DNA of 11,928 nucleotides, from NCBI GenBank assembly GCA_016207865.1, contig JACQZD010000142.1, positions 1 to 11,928 of the forward strand. Reading direction: 5' to 3'. Shown piece by piece: positions 1-6,366 of this stretch. Numbering within the stretch: position 1 is the stretch's first letter; every line of letters begins with the position of its first letter. A model generated the notes under the pieces. That model made no database searches. It had not been told where the DNA came from and saw only the letters and a list, made by a program, of their open reading frames with translations. The position numbers and the translations under genes were made by a program. Source of the stretch: Nitrospirota bacterium. GTDB lineage: Bacteria; Nitrospirota; Thermodesulfovibrionia; UBA6902; DSMQ01.

Positions 1-533
1 CGTTCATTGATAGCACGCTGTCCTCTGTTGATTTCGAAACTGCAAGCGGTCTGTTATCCGTTGCCAAATCAGACAAACTGCTGTCCATGGATTTTCCGGC
101 CAGAATGCCGTTACCGACAGAGATGCCTCCTATCCTCTCCCAAGCCCTTGGAGCAGAGCCGTTTGAAGTTTTGAAATCCAGAGACCTGTTGGCGGTTTTC
201 AGGGATGAATCTGTAATAAAAGACATGAATCCTGATTTTGATAAATTGAAACAGATCCAAGATGTCTTTGCGATTATCGTTACTGCACGGGGCGAGAAGT
301 CGGATTTTGTATCTCGCTTTTTCGCGCCAAATGCCGGAATCCCCGAAGATCCTGTTACTGGCTCAGCGCATTGCACACTAATTCCATATTGGGCTGACAG
401 ACTCAAGAAGAATCAATTGCACGCTTTTCAACTCTCGAAGCGTGGTGGTGAATTATTCTGTGAAAATGTAGGAGAGCGTGTACGAATTTCAGGGCATGCG
501 GTTCTTTATGCTAAAGGAGAACTGCATTTATAA
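1..533 (+). CDS. PhzF-family isomerase/epimerase-like protein, 5' end outside window
   Basis: The open frame runs in from the window edge (codons start at base 3), so only about the last 177 residues are present; the Met at 87 is internal. PhzF-family proteins are usually 260-300 aa. The C-terminal half shows the family signature SRFFAPNAGIPEDPVTGSAH, whose DPVTGSAH loop is part of the active-site cleft, followed by the usual GGEL...V.ISGHAV.Y ending. The entry segment (ETASGLL, LSMDFPA) matches the start of the second PhzF lobe. The catalytic acid of the N-terminal lobe is not visible. Family members include phenazine biosynthesis PhzF and many enzymes of unknown substrate, so the substrate cannot be named. 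The stop lies 4 bases before an integron attC site, so this is a cassette gene and its promoter is probably upstream. Confidence 0.88.
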   Translation, partial: FIDSTLSSVDFETASGLLSVAKSDKLLSMDFPARMPLPTEMPPILSQALGAEPFEVLKSRDLLAVFRDESVIKDMNPDFDKLKQIQDVFAIIVTARGEKSDFVSRFFAPNAGIPEDPVTGSAHCTLIPYWADRLKKNQLHAFQLSKRGGELFCENVGERVRISGHAVLYAKGELHL

Positions 534-537
534 GAGC

Positions 538-603
538 TTATAACAAATCACTCAAGAGGGACGCGGCATAAAGCCGCCGCGCCCCTTAGCTTGGGCGTTA
601 GGG
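538..603 (+). other. Integron attC recombination site 1
   Basis: The 66-bp site has the outer inverted core boxes R'' (TTATAAC, 538-544) and R' (GTTAGGG, 597-603), with the G^TT exchange point at 597/598. Inside, an imperfect hairpin joins GAGGG with CCCCTT and GCGGC with GCCGC around an ATAAA loop, leaving unpaired bases as attC sites require. The arms CTCAAGAGGGA and CCCCTTAG, then GGGCGTTA, resemble the ends of Vibrio cholerae repeats and of the aadA attC site as I remember them. The site starts 4 bases after the PhzF-like stop codon, the normal cassette position. Confidence 0.9.
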
Positions 604-623
604 GGAAAAATAAATAGATAAAA

Positions 624-845
624 ATGTATGCACTGATTCTAAACTGGGACCTCTCACAAAAACCAAAGGCGATATTTGAACAATTGAGACAGTATATTGC
701 TGATGAATCATGGAAAAGATATGAAGGCACAGGAGTTGATCCGACTATTCATATATTCGATGTGGAAGCGATACAAGAGGGGGATCATTCAATAGAAAGT
801 TTGACCACTATGGGACTGGCTTGGACAAGCAAGGCGAATCAATAA
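624..845 (+). CDS. Small cassette-encoded protein of unknown function
   Basis: A 73-aa frame opens 26 bases after the attC1 exchange point, where the first gene of a cassette normally starts. The product (MYALILNWDLSQKP...) is soluble, mildly acidic, and has no signal peptide, membrane segment or motif I recognise. It contains an amphipathic stretch (KAIFEQLRQYIADESWKRYEG) and a mixed segment TIHIFDVEAIQEGDH. There is no clear ribosome binding site; only an A-rich leader precedes the ATG, as is common for cassette genes. A short overlapping frame on the minus strand is judged spurious. Position supports a real gene, but no homology evidence is available here. Confidence 0.55.
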   Translation: MYALILNWDLSQKPKAIFEQLRQYIADESWKRYEGTGVDPTIHIFDVEAIQEGDHSIESLTTMGLAWTSKANQ

Positions 846-988
846 CAACAGTTCGGTCCGAAGTGGAATAGTGTGTGCGCGTTTTTTACATTACATTGGT
901 TGCCCCGTCGTCTCAGCTATTTTATGGTAATAGATAAAGACAAAAATGTTATCATTAAATAAATCAGCTATAGGAAAGGAGCAAAGCT

Positions 989-1210
989 ATGCGTGTAAAG
1001 GACATTCCACAAATTGAAAAGCTAAGCATACCGGAAAAGATTTTTTTGGTGGAGGATCTGTGGGATAGCATTTCTTCTGATGAATCTGCCATTCCTGTCC
1101 CTCAAAGCCATATGACAGAGCTTGACAAAAGACTGGCAAGACATAAAGCTATGCCCGGAGAACTTTTATCTCTTGATGAACTTCAGAAAAGAATAAAATC
1201 AAGGAAATGA
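989..1210 (+). CDS. Type II antitoxin, putative addiction-module component (Unstab_antitox, PF09720-like)
   Basis: This 73-aa acidic protein has the family pattern: an N-terminal helix with IEKLSIPEKIFLVEDLWDSI, then a flexible middle, then a C-terminal basic helix (LDELQKRIKSRK). In this family the C-terminal part is expected to wrap the cognate ParE/RelE toxin. The start is well placed, with AAGGAG at 976-981 seven bases before the ATG. Its last four bases (ATGA) overlap the toxin start, giving the translational coupling typical of TA pairs. The TA pair probably has its own promoter in the 846-988 gap, since cassette genes far from Pc are otherwise weakly expressed. Confidence 0.85.
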   Translation: MRVKDIPQIEKLSIPEKIFLVEDLWDSISSDESAIPVPQSHMTELDKRLARHKAMPGELLSLDELQKRIKSRK

Positions 1211-1518
1211 CATATACCCTACGGTTTCTTCCTGAAGTTGAAGGAGATGCCATTAATGGCTATAGTTGGTATGAAACAAAATCCGAAGGCCTTGGTGAAG
1301 AATTTCTTCGGATGTTCTATTCCTCTGCAAATGAAATTTCATGGAATCCCCTGCTTTACCCCAAAGTTTACCAAGAGTTTCGGCGGCGTTTACTCAGACG
1401 ATTTCCATACGCCATTTATTTTACGGTAGAAGAAGATCAGATTACTGTATTCGGACTTTTTCATTGTGCGCGCAATCCGCAGGTTGTGAACGCACTACTG
1501 CAAAATAGAGAAAAATAG
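1207..1518 (+). CDS. ParE/RelE-superfamily toxin
   Basis: The product is 103 aa, the normal length for this superfamily. It has the ParE pattern: an N-terminal strand (YTLRFLPEVEGD), a two-helix hairpin (A..GYSWYETKSEGLGEEFLRMF), then a basic sheet (YPKVYQEFRRRLLRRFPYAIYFTVEEDQITVFGLFHCARNP). The R-RRFPYAIYF segment and the closing H-ARNP are family hallmarks. Members either poison gyrase (ParE) or cut mRNA on ribosomes (RelE). The sequence alone does not decide which, although the architecture is closer to ParE. The start overlaps the antitoxin stop by 4 bp, and the stop at 1516-1518 lies 5 bases before attC2. Confidence 0.87.
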   Translation: MTYTLRFLPEVEGDAINGYSWYETKSEGLGEEFLRMFYSSANEISWNPLLYPKVYQEFRRRLLRRFPYAIYFTVEEDQITVFGLFHCARNPQVVNALLQNREK

Positions 1519-1523
1519 AGTAC

Positions 1524-1583
1524 CCATAACAAATAAATCCAGCAGATGCGGTAAAACCGCCCTGCTGATTTTTAGCGTTAGCT
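1524..1583 (+). other. Integron attC recombination site 2
   Basis: The 60-bp site has R'' CCATAAC (1524-1530) and R' GTTAGCT (1577-1583), with exchange at 1577/1578. The internal hairpin pairs CAGCAG with CTGCTG and GCGG with CCGC around a TAAAA loop, and AAAT with ATTT near the core boxes. Like attC1 it starts with ATAACAAAT, lies just after a stop codon and ends AGCGTTAG. The stop codon of the minus-strand gene that follows (1578-1580) is part of this R' box. Confidence 0.88.
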
Positions 1584-2066
1584 ACTTATCTTGTTCAGCG
1601 ACTGTAAAAATTTATCAATTTCTTCCCTGCTCGACTCAGCTTCATTCTCATCGTTTGCGGACATTAATTCAACTGACAGGTTTTTGCCCTGCATGATTAC
1701 CGAATAAATAGCATAGGAATATCCCTCAATACCGGACACTTCTTTGCCAATTACCTGAATTGTATCAAAATCATGCAATGAAAATGTTCTGCTCTTACTA
1801 AACAGTAAGATTCTATGAGTCTTTTTGATTATCCCTTCTTTTCGGTTTATCTCAATGATGATGCTCCTTGACGCAACTGATACTACAAGAATGACGAGAA
1901 AAGCAAAGAAAATTATTTCTATGAGATTCACACAAGAATCTTGACAGATGAGAATCAGAGCAAAGAATGACGCAGTAATTATTATAAGCAACGGGAAGAC
2001 AATTTCTTTGCCCGAATCGTCATTGAATAACAAGATATCATTTCCAATATATTTGAACGCTACCAT
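1578..2066 (-). CDS. Small two-helix membrane protein of unknown function
   Basis: The 162-aa product has two hydrophobic helices (about residues 22-41 and 46-66) joined by a very short turn. A predominantly beta, PH-like cytoplasmic part follows (residues 68-150, starting SIIIEINRKEGIIKKTH and including RTFSLHDFDTIQVIGKE). This resembles the layout of bacterial PH-domain membrane proteins, but the match is by eye only and no function is assigned. The start is the ATG at 2066, preceded by only a weak AAGGG purine run. The gene points opposite to the attC orientation and takes its TAA stop from the attC2 R' box. It begins 24 nt after the 3' end of a tRNA on the same strand, so the two may be co-transcribed. 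Confidence 0.6.
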   Translation of the reverse strand: MVAFKYIGNDILLFNDDSGKEIVFPLLIIITASFFALILICQDSCVNLIEIIFFAFLVILVVSVASRSIIIEINRKEGIIKKTHRILLFSKSRTFSLHDFDTIQVIGKEVSGIEGYSYAIYSVIMQGKNLSVELMSANDENEAESSREEIDKFLQSLNKISS

Positions 2067-2090
2067 GGAAACCCTTAAATTAAATTTAAT

Positions 2091-2185
2091 TGGAGAGAGG
2101 TAGTGAGAATCGAACTCACCCCTGAGTTATTTAACTCGGGAATCAGGTTTTGCAGACCTGCTGGGACACCAGTTCCTTACCTCTC
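2091..2185 (-). tRNA. Selenocysteine-tRNA-like type II tRNA with GCA (Cys) anticodon
   Basis: Read on the minus strand, 95 nt fold as a class II tRNA. The 8-bp acceptor stem (GAGAGGTA with TACCTCTC) is perfect. It is followed by discriminator U73 and an encoded CCA (plus-strand 2091-2093). The 5-bp T stem is GTGAG/CTCAC with loop TTCGATT. The anticodon arm is CAGGT-CTGCAAA-ACCTG, giving anticodon GCA. A long variable arm has an 8-bp stem (CCC plus GAGTT) with one bulged A and an AAAT loop. The D arm is imperfect, with a TGGT loop. The 8/5 acceptor/T pairing, the length and the small D loop are those of bacterial tRNA-Sec (SelC). GCA and U73 are the main identity elements for cysteinyl-tRNA synthetase. 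An ordinary tRNA-Cys has a 7-bp acceptor and a short variable loop. It may be a SelC-derived tRNA-Cys, or a Sec tRNA reading Cys codons. Confidence 0.85.
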
Positions 2186-2221
2186 ATTCCAAATTTGGTT
2201 ATTCCGTAAAACTTGGAGGCT

Positions 2222-2326
2222 AAGGTTTTTCTTATTGGGAGTTGGAGGGTCTTTGGGGCTTTAATAAGAATCGAAAACTGGAGACTTGAACTGAATGACC
2301 GCACAACTCCGTAAGCGAAAAACCTT
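2222..2326. repeat. Inverted repeat, 10-bp arms
   Basis: AAGGTTTTTC at 2222-2231 is repeated in inverted form as GAAAAACCTT at 2317-2326. A weaker match continues inward (GGGAG at 2237-2241 against CTCCG near 2307-2311). It interlocks with the 12-bp inverted repeat at 2294-2396. Confidence 0.5.
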
Positions 2327-2396
2327 GACCAGGCCTGTGAAACTTCTTCAGCCAAATGCTGATTTGAATAGTCCCGGCATAAACTGTGCGGTCATT
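2294..2396. repeat. Inverted repeat, perfect 12-bp arms
   Basis: AATGACCGCACA (2294-2305) and TGTGCGGTCATT (2385-2396) are perfect inverted copies separated by 79 bp. The boxes do not match attC cores (no RYYYAAC/GTTRRRY). It could be the ends of a small non-autonomous element or a structured RNA; the sequence does not decide. Confidence 0.6.
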
Positions 2397-2582
2397 TGTC
2401 CAATTCCCTTCCGTAGAGTAATTCGTCCTATTTTGCCAATATCCAGAATTGCTCTAGGAGTAATAGTAGTAAGTCTCTTAAACCTTGCAATTGTTTTGGA
2501 GGATGGTAGACAAGGGTAGACTTAGGTGGTGTGGAGAGTGCATGACGAGTTCCAAAATTTTCTTTCATGTAGTCGATTAATT

Positions 2583-2591
2583 TGTTATAAT
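2583..2591 (+). promoter_or_regulatory. Extended -10 promoter element for the second TA pair
   Basis: TGT-TATAAT at 2583-2591 is a perfect extended -10. No good -35 lies 16-18 bp upstream, as tolerated with extended -10 elements. It sits 29 bases before the antitoxin ATG. TA promoters are usually repressed by the antitoxin complex, but no operator repeat is obvious here. Confidence 0.6.
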
Positions 2592-2619
2592 ATTTTAAAC
2601 CAGACAAGCGGAGGTAACC

Positions 2620-2808
2620 ATGCCAAAAACAATGATAAAAGAACAAGCTTACAAGCTTATTGAAAAAATGCCAGACAATGCTACATGGGAAGATTTTATT
2701 CACCAGATATATGTTAGAGAAACTGTTGAAAAAGGGTTGGAAGACAGCAAAGCCGGCAGAACAAAAGATGTGAATGAAATTCGTGCAAAATATAGACTGC
2801 CAAAATGA
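2620..2808 (+). CDS. Type II antitoxin (62 aa) of a ParE-type pair
   Basis: This short acidic protein has the pattern of small antitoxins encoded before RelE/ParE toxins. An N-terminal helix (AYKLIEKMPDNATWEDFIHQIYVRETVEKGLEDS) is followed by a short linker and a terminal KDVNEIRAKYR segment resembling the toxin-binding tail. GGAGG (2610-2614) lies five bases before the ATG, and an extended -10 lies upstream. The last four bases overlap the toxin start (ATGA). The function is assigned mainly from size, composition and the overlap; I cannot name a precise family. Confidence 0.78.
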   Translation: MPKTMIKEQAYKLIEKMPDNATWEDFIHQIYVRETVEKGLEDSKAGRTKDVNEIRAKYRLPK

Positions 2809-3101
2809 AGGTTCACTGGACAGGCAACGCCGAAGAACATCTTGACGCTATCCATGATTATATTGCCAGAAATTCTCCGGAATATGCAAAAATAATTGTT
2901 GACAAACTAACCCGCCGCTCTCAACAAATTAGCGCCTTCCCCCTTTCCGGCCGCATTGTTCCCGAATTTGATGTTGAACAAATCCGTGAGGTCCTTGAAG
3001 AATCTTATCGGATTATTTATTACATAAAACCCGATCAAATAGATGTTCTCGCGGTAATTCACAGTGCGATGAATATTTTAAAATGTACAAAAAATAAATA
3101 A
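2805..3101 (+). CDS. ParE-family toxin
   Basis: The 98-aa product has the ParE pattern at family-typical length. The first strand (KVHWTGNAEEHLDAIHDYI) leads into a helix hairpin (ARNSPEYAKIIVDKLTRRSQQISAFP). The conserved loop LSGRIVPEF then precedes IREVLEESYRIIYYI and the closing strand IDVLAVIHSAMNI. The P.SGR..PE and YRI.Y motifs are strong ParE markers. ParE toxins inhibit DNA gyrase in characterised cases; activity here is inferred from family. It is translationally coupled to the antitoxin by a 4-bp overlap. It is only distantly similar to the toxin at 1207-1518, so the two pairs are not a recent duplication. Confidence 0.9.
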   Translation: MKVHWTGNAEEHLDAIHDYIARNSPEYAKIIVDKLTRRSQQISAFPLSGRIVPEFDVEQIREVLEESYRIIYYIKPDQIDVLAVIHSAMNILKCTKNK

Positions 3102-3360
3102 AATTTTTAACAAATCTCTCTTTGTAGGGATGTAGGGGTGGGGGGTCAGACTTGCCTATTGACATTTGAACGTAGTGGCGGGGGCTGTAGTAGTAACTGC
3201 AATGGTTAATAATGTCCGCCTGTCCCAAAGCCGATAAGCTCTATACTCTTTGCTACCGGCAGAATACTTTTAGAAAGACAAAGATTTTTAAGAAGGACGG
3301 CATAACCATTACTATTTGTGTTATCATAATTTTAAAGAAACTGCTAAGTGAGGTGAAAAG

Positions 3361-3558
3361 ATGAAAACAAAACTAAAAATGATTTATTGGGAAGGTGAAA
3401 AATTCTGGGTAGGAAAACTTGTTGAACATCCTGAAATAATGACGCAAGGGGAGACGCTGCAAGAACTTGAAGAAAATATGAAAGACGCATACATGCTTAT
3501 GACAATGGAGGATGTCCCCGAAAAGCATAAAGTCAAAGAACTCTCCCTTGCTGTATGA
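3361..3558 (+). CDS. hicB: HicB-family antitoxin (short form)
   Basis: The 65-aa product contains a single HicB-like partial RNase H fold: KMIYWEGEKFWVGKLVEHPEI, then the hallmark TQGETLQELEENMKDA and a hydrophobic tail. It is the short type without a separate C-terminal DNA-binding domain. GAGGTG (3350-3355) lies five bases before the ATG. The stop TGA (3556-3558) overlaps the hicA start codon. Here the antitoxin gene precedes the toxin gene, the less common but known hicBA order. HicB neutralises HicA by direct binding. A TATCATAAT -10-like sequence near 3322-3330 could serve the pair, without a convincing -35. Confidence 0.85.
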   Translation: MKTKLKMIYWEGEKFWVGKLVEHPEIMTQGETLQELEENMKDAYMLMTMEDVPEKHKVKELSLAV

Positions 3559-3728
3559 AAAGAAAAGATTTGCTAAAAAAGCTAACTGCTTCCGGGTGCA
3601 TTCTCATTAGACATGGAGGCCGTCATGATTTATACAAGAACCCCGCAACCGGCAAAAAACAACCTGTCCCAAGGCATAATGATATAGATGAAAACCTCGC
3701 ACGGCATATCTTAAAGATTTTGACATAA
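3555..3728 (+). CDS. hicA: HicA-family mRNA interferase toxin
   Basis: This 57-aa frame starts with the ATG that overlaps the hicB stop. The product (MKRKDLLKKLTASGCILIRH...) has the double-stranded RNA-binding-like HicA layout. A first helix ending in the SG turn is followed by a strand, then GGRHDLYKNPATGKKQPVPRH, where His24 occupies the place of the catalytic His in the usual GSHH/GGRH motif. The closing helix is IDENLARHILKIL. Length fits the family (about 60 aa). HicA cleaves mRNA independently of ribosomes in studied members. The gene ends 4 bp from the stop of the convergent ATPase remnant. Confidence 0.9.
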   Translation: MKRKDLLKKLTASGCILIRHGGRHDLYKNPATGKKQPVPRHNDIDENLARHILKILT

Positions 3729-3732
3729 CCCA

Positions 3733-6256
3733 TCACGCATTACGCATCACGGTCTTTTCCATTCTCCTCTTCCACCACTTCTCAATCTCCACTGCAATGA
3801 AAATCACTGATGACAATGCAAGCGTCAGCAGGAGTTCCTTCAGAGTCAGCGGCTCTGTTTTAAATACGGGGTTCAGCGCAGGAATATAAATTGTTGCCAT
3901 CTGAAGGAGAAAGGTCAGTACAACGGCCCCTAAAAGATATTTATTGGAGAATATGCCTATTTTAAATAACGACTGTTTTTCAGACCTGATGGCCAGGACA
4001 TGGCCGAGCTGAGTAAGACAGAGCACGGTGAATACCATCGTCTGCCAGTGTGAATGACCTGTGCTGATAGACCAGGCCTGAACAAACAAGACAATGCCGC
4101 CCATTAAAAGACCCACCCAAACCGCATGAATTCCCAATCCATGGGCGAATATACTTTCCTTCGGGTGACTCGGCGGCCTGCTCATAACATCTCCTTCTGC
4201 GGGTTCAACTGAAAGCGCCAGTGCAGGCAGACTGTCAGTCACCAGATTTATCCAAAGTATATGAATCGGCAAAAGAGGTATGGGCAAACCTGCAAGCGGC
4301 GCAAGAAAGAGCGTCCATATCTCTCCTGAGTTAGTTGTGAGGAGATATTTTACGAATTTCCTGATGTTGTCGTATATTTTCCTTCCTTCCTTTACTGCCT
4401 TTACTATCGTGGCAAAATTATCGTCAAGGAGTATCATGTGCGCGGCTTCTTTTGAGACATCAGTGCCCGTAATTCCCATTGCAAGGCCGATGTCAGCCCT
4501 TTTTAATGCAGGCGCGTCGTTCACACCGTCTCCGGTCATGGCTGCAAATTGTCCCTGGTCCTGAAGCGCTTTAACAATTTTTAATTTCTGCTCAGGCGCA
4601 ACCCTTGCGTAAACCCTGATATGTTCAACCCTCTCCTCAAATTCCTCCATTGATAATCTTTCAAGCTCTCTTCCGGTGATTATCGCTTTTGACTCATCGT
4701 CCAGAATGCCTAACTGCATGGCAATGGTCCTTGCAGTGATAGGATGGTCGCCTGTTATCATCACAGGCTTTATTCCTGCTGCTTTACACACAGCAACAGC
4801 TTCCTTTGCTTCTTCCCTCGGGGGATCCATCATGCCGGTAAATCCTAAGATGGTGAGCCCTGTCTCCACATTTTCATGAGACATGTCATCAGGCAGACGG
4901 TCCCACTTTCTCATGGCAACGCAAAGAACCCTTAAGCCGTCTGCGGCCATACGTTCACTCACTTTTAAAATCTCTTCCCTGTCTATCTCCTTCAGCCCGT
5001 CAGACGTTAAATCCATTTCTGTCGGCAATGTTAAACAGCGCAATCTCCGTAGGGTCTCCGATAACGTTACCCGACGCATCAGTTTGAGCGTCATTGCTGA
5101 GGGCCAGCGCTGTAAAAAGAGTTAAGAGTTGAGAGTTAAGAGGTAATGTAGCCGCAGGCTTCAGCCTGCGTTCTTCTTCTGTTTCCTCACTTTTAACTTT
5201 TAACTTTTCACTTTTAACTATTTTGTTGTGTATAAATATCTCCTCAACCGTCATTTTATTAAGCGTGAGGGTGCCTGTCTTATCGGAACAGATATATGTC
5301 ACTGAGCCGAGGGTTTCCACTGCGGGAAGTTTTCGTATGAGGGCATTTTGTTTTATCAGCTTCTTTGCGCCCAAGGCAAGGGATATTGTAATTACAGCGG
5401 GAAGCGCCTCGGGAATCGCGGCAACCGCAAGAGAAATAGCAGTAAGGAACATTAACATGGGCGGCTCCCCTCTCAAGACCCCGAGACCGAAAACTATGGC
5501 GCATATGGCAAGCACGGCAATAGCAAGCTTCTGGCCGAAGCTTGCAAGCCTTTTCTGAAGCGGAGTCTTTACTTCTTCTTCCTCCTGAAGCATGGCGGCA
5601 ATCCTGCCGAGTTCTGTATTCATGCCTGTTGCCGTAACAATTCCGGTTCCGCGCCCAAAGGTCGCAAATGTGCCTTTGTAGACCATATTCTTCCTGTCCC
5701 CTAACGGCAGAAGTTCATCCTGCAGGGCGTGTGTATGCTTTTCAACGGCAATTGATTCTCCGGTAAGCGCCGCCTCTTCAATTTTCAACCGGGCGGATTC
5801 AAGCACCCGCATATCTGCAGGCACAATCCTGCCGGCATCAAGGATGACAATATCGCCCGGAACAAGCTGACCGGCAGATATTGTTTCAGGCAGGCCGTTT
5901 CTCATCACAGTGGCAGAAGGCGCCGCCATTTTTTTAAGCGCTGCCATGGCCTTTTCCGCACGGTATTCCTGAATAAAACCGATAGCCGCATTAAGGACCA
6001 CAATTACAACTATGGCAATAGTGTCAGACAATTCTCCTATGAATCCAGAAATAACTGCGGCGGCTATCAGGACCAGTATCATGAAGTCCTTGAACTGGTC
6101 CAGGAACATGGCGAGGGGCGTCTTTTTCTTTTTTTCTATTAATTCGTTGGGGCCGTATACCTCAAGGCGTTTCTGTGCTTCTTCATGGGAAAGCCCGCTT
6201 GATGACGCCTGCAGATGTTCAAGAACGTCTTCTATGTTTTTTTGATGCCAGCGCAT
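3733..6256 (-). pseudogene. P2A-type Ca2+/Mn2+-transporting ATPase, broken by N-domain deletion and frameshift
   Basis: The first frame (6256 to 5000, 418 aa) has the cation-ATPase N terminus, TGES (165-168), the M4 PEALP motif and the phosphorylation site DKTGTLT with Asp325. It runs to GDPTEIALFNIADRNGF and stops. The second frame resumes at about SDGLKEIDREE (near 5015) and continues to 3733 with MITGDHPIT, TGDGVNDAPALK, M5 NSGE, M6 NLVTDSLPALA and C-terminal membrane helices. The second frame is not the first one shifted by a base. About 70-90 residues of the nucleotide-binding domain, including the usual FxSxRKxM and KGA motifs, are absent at the junction. A repeat-derived insertion of about 30 residues follows the DKTGT region. 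The start has GGAGA five bases upstream. P2A pumps of this type export Ca2+ or Mn2+; the Mn riboswitch upstream favours Mn2+. An assembly error is less likely given the missing segment. Confidence 0.85.
5119..5220 (-). repeat. Repeat element inserted in frame in the ATPase N domain
   Basis: On the minus strand the block has tandem AGTTAAAAG units, a palindrome CGCAGGCT-GA-AGCCTGCG (5153-5170), then CTTAACTCTCAACTCTTAAC units. The two flanks are roughly inverted copies of each other. It translates to low-complexity KSEKLKVKSEE...RRLKPAAT...LNSQLLT, unlike any P-type ATPase. I know such repeat-derived segments from other environmental genomes, which supports a dispersed element. Confidence 0.7.
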
Positions 6257-6366
6257 ATGTCTCCATTACGAAATTTGTAATTCACCGGGTGACTACGTCC
6301 CAACCGGACAATCTATACTATAAATCAACTTGATAATTCCCTGCAGCTTGCTACCGGGTTTCCCTA

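Larger units (their letters stand above)
598..1577 (+). mobile_element. Complete integron gene cassette (980 bp) between two attC sites
   Basis: The cassette is measured from the exchange point of attC1 to that of attC2. It holds a small unknown ORF (624-845), a 143-bp spacer and a toxin-antitoxin pair (989-1518). TA modules with their own expression signals are common in large chromosomal integrons, where they are thought to stabilise the array; that role is inferred here. The presence of two independent units suggests a fused cassette that has lost an internal attC. No integron integrase is seen in the window. Confidence 0.75.
2186..2619. other. 434-bp stretch without a convincing gene
   Basis: The short frames here (2143-2355 minus, 2295-2519 plus, 2428-2703 minus) overlap each other or the tRNA and TA genes, and they lack convincing ribosome sites or family motifs. 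The stretch holds the palindrome CCAAATTTGG (2189-2198) just upstream of the tRNA 5' end, two inverted repeats (2222-2326 and 2294-2396) and, at its right end, the promoter of the next TA pair. I find no attC site in it. Confidence 0.6.

Noticed and set aside
2428..2703. 91-aa minus-strand frame
   Set aside because: It overlaps the TA promoter and antitoxin start, has a leucine run from a simple repeat, and lacks a ribosome site or family motif.
3123..3160. G-rich run (GGGATGTAGGGGTGGGGGG) as a G-quadruplex, and GGGGTCAGACTTG as an IS200-type end
   Set aside because: There are only three separated G runs. The IS-like sequence is remembered from other genomes only and has no second end or transposase here.
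3105..3210. TTTTTAACAAATC ... GTTAATA as a third attC site
   Set aside because: The core boxes do not fit RYYYAAC/GTTRRRY and no long imperfect hairpin joins them.
5000..5094. Programmed frameshift joining the two ATPase frames
   Set aside because: There is no slippery heptamer with stimulatory structure, and a large conserved segment is absent, so deletion explains it better.
4280..5125. Plus-strand frames opposite the ATPase
   Set aside because: They are antisense shadows of a clearly recognisable P-type ATPase coding sequence.
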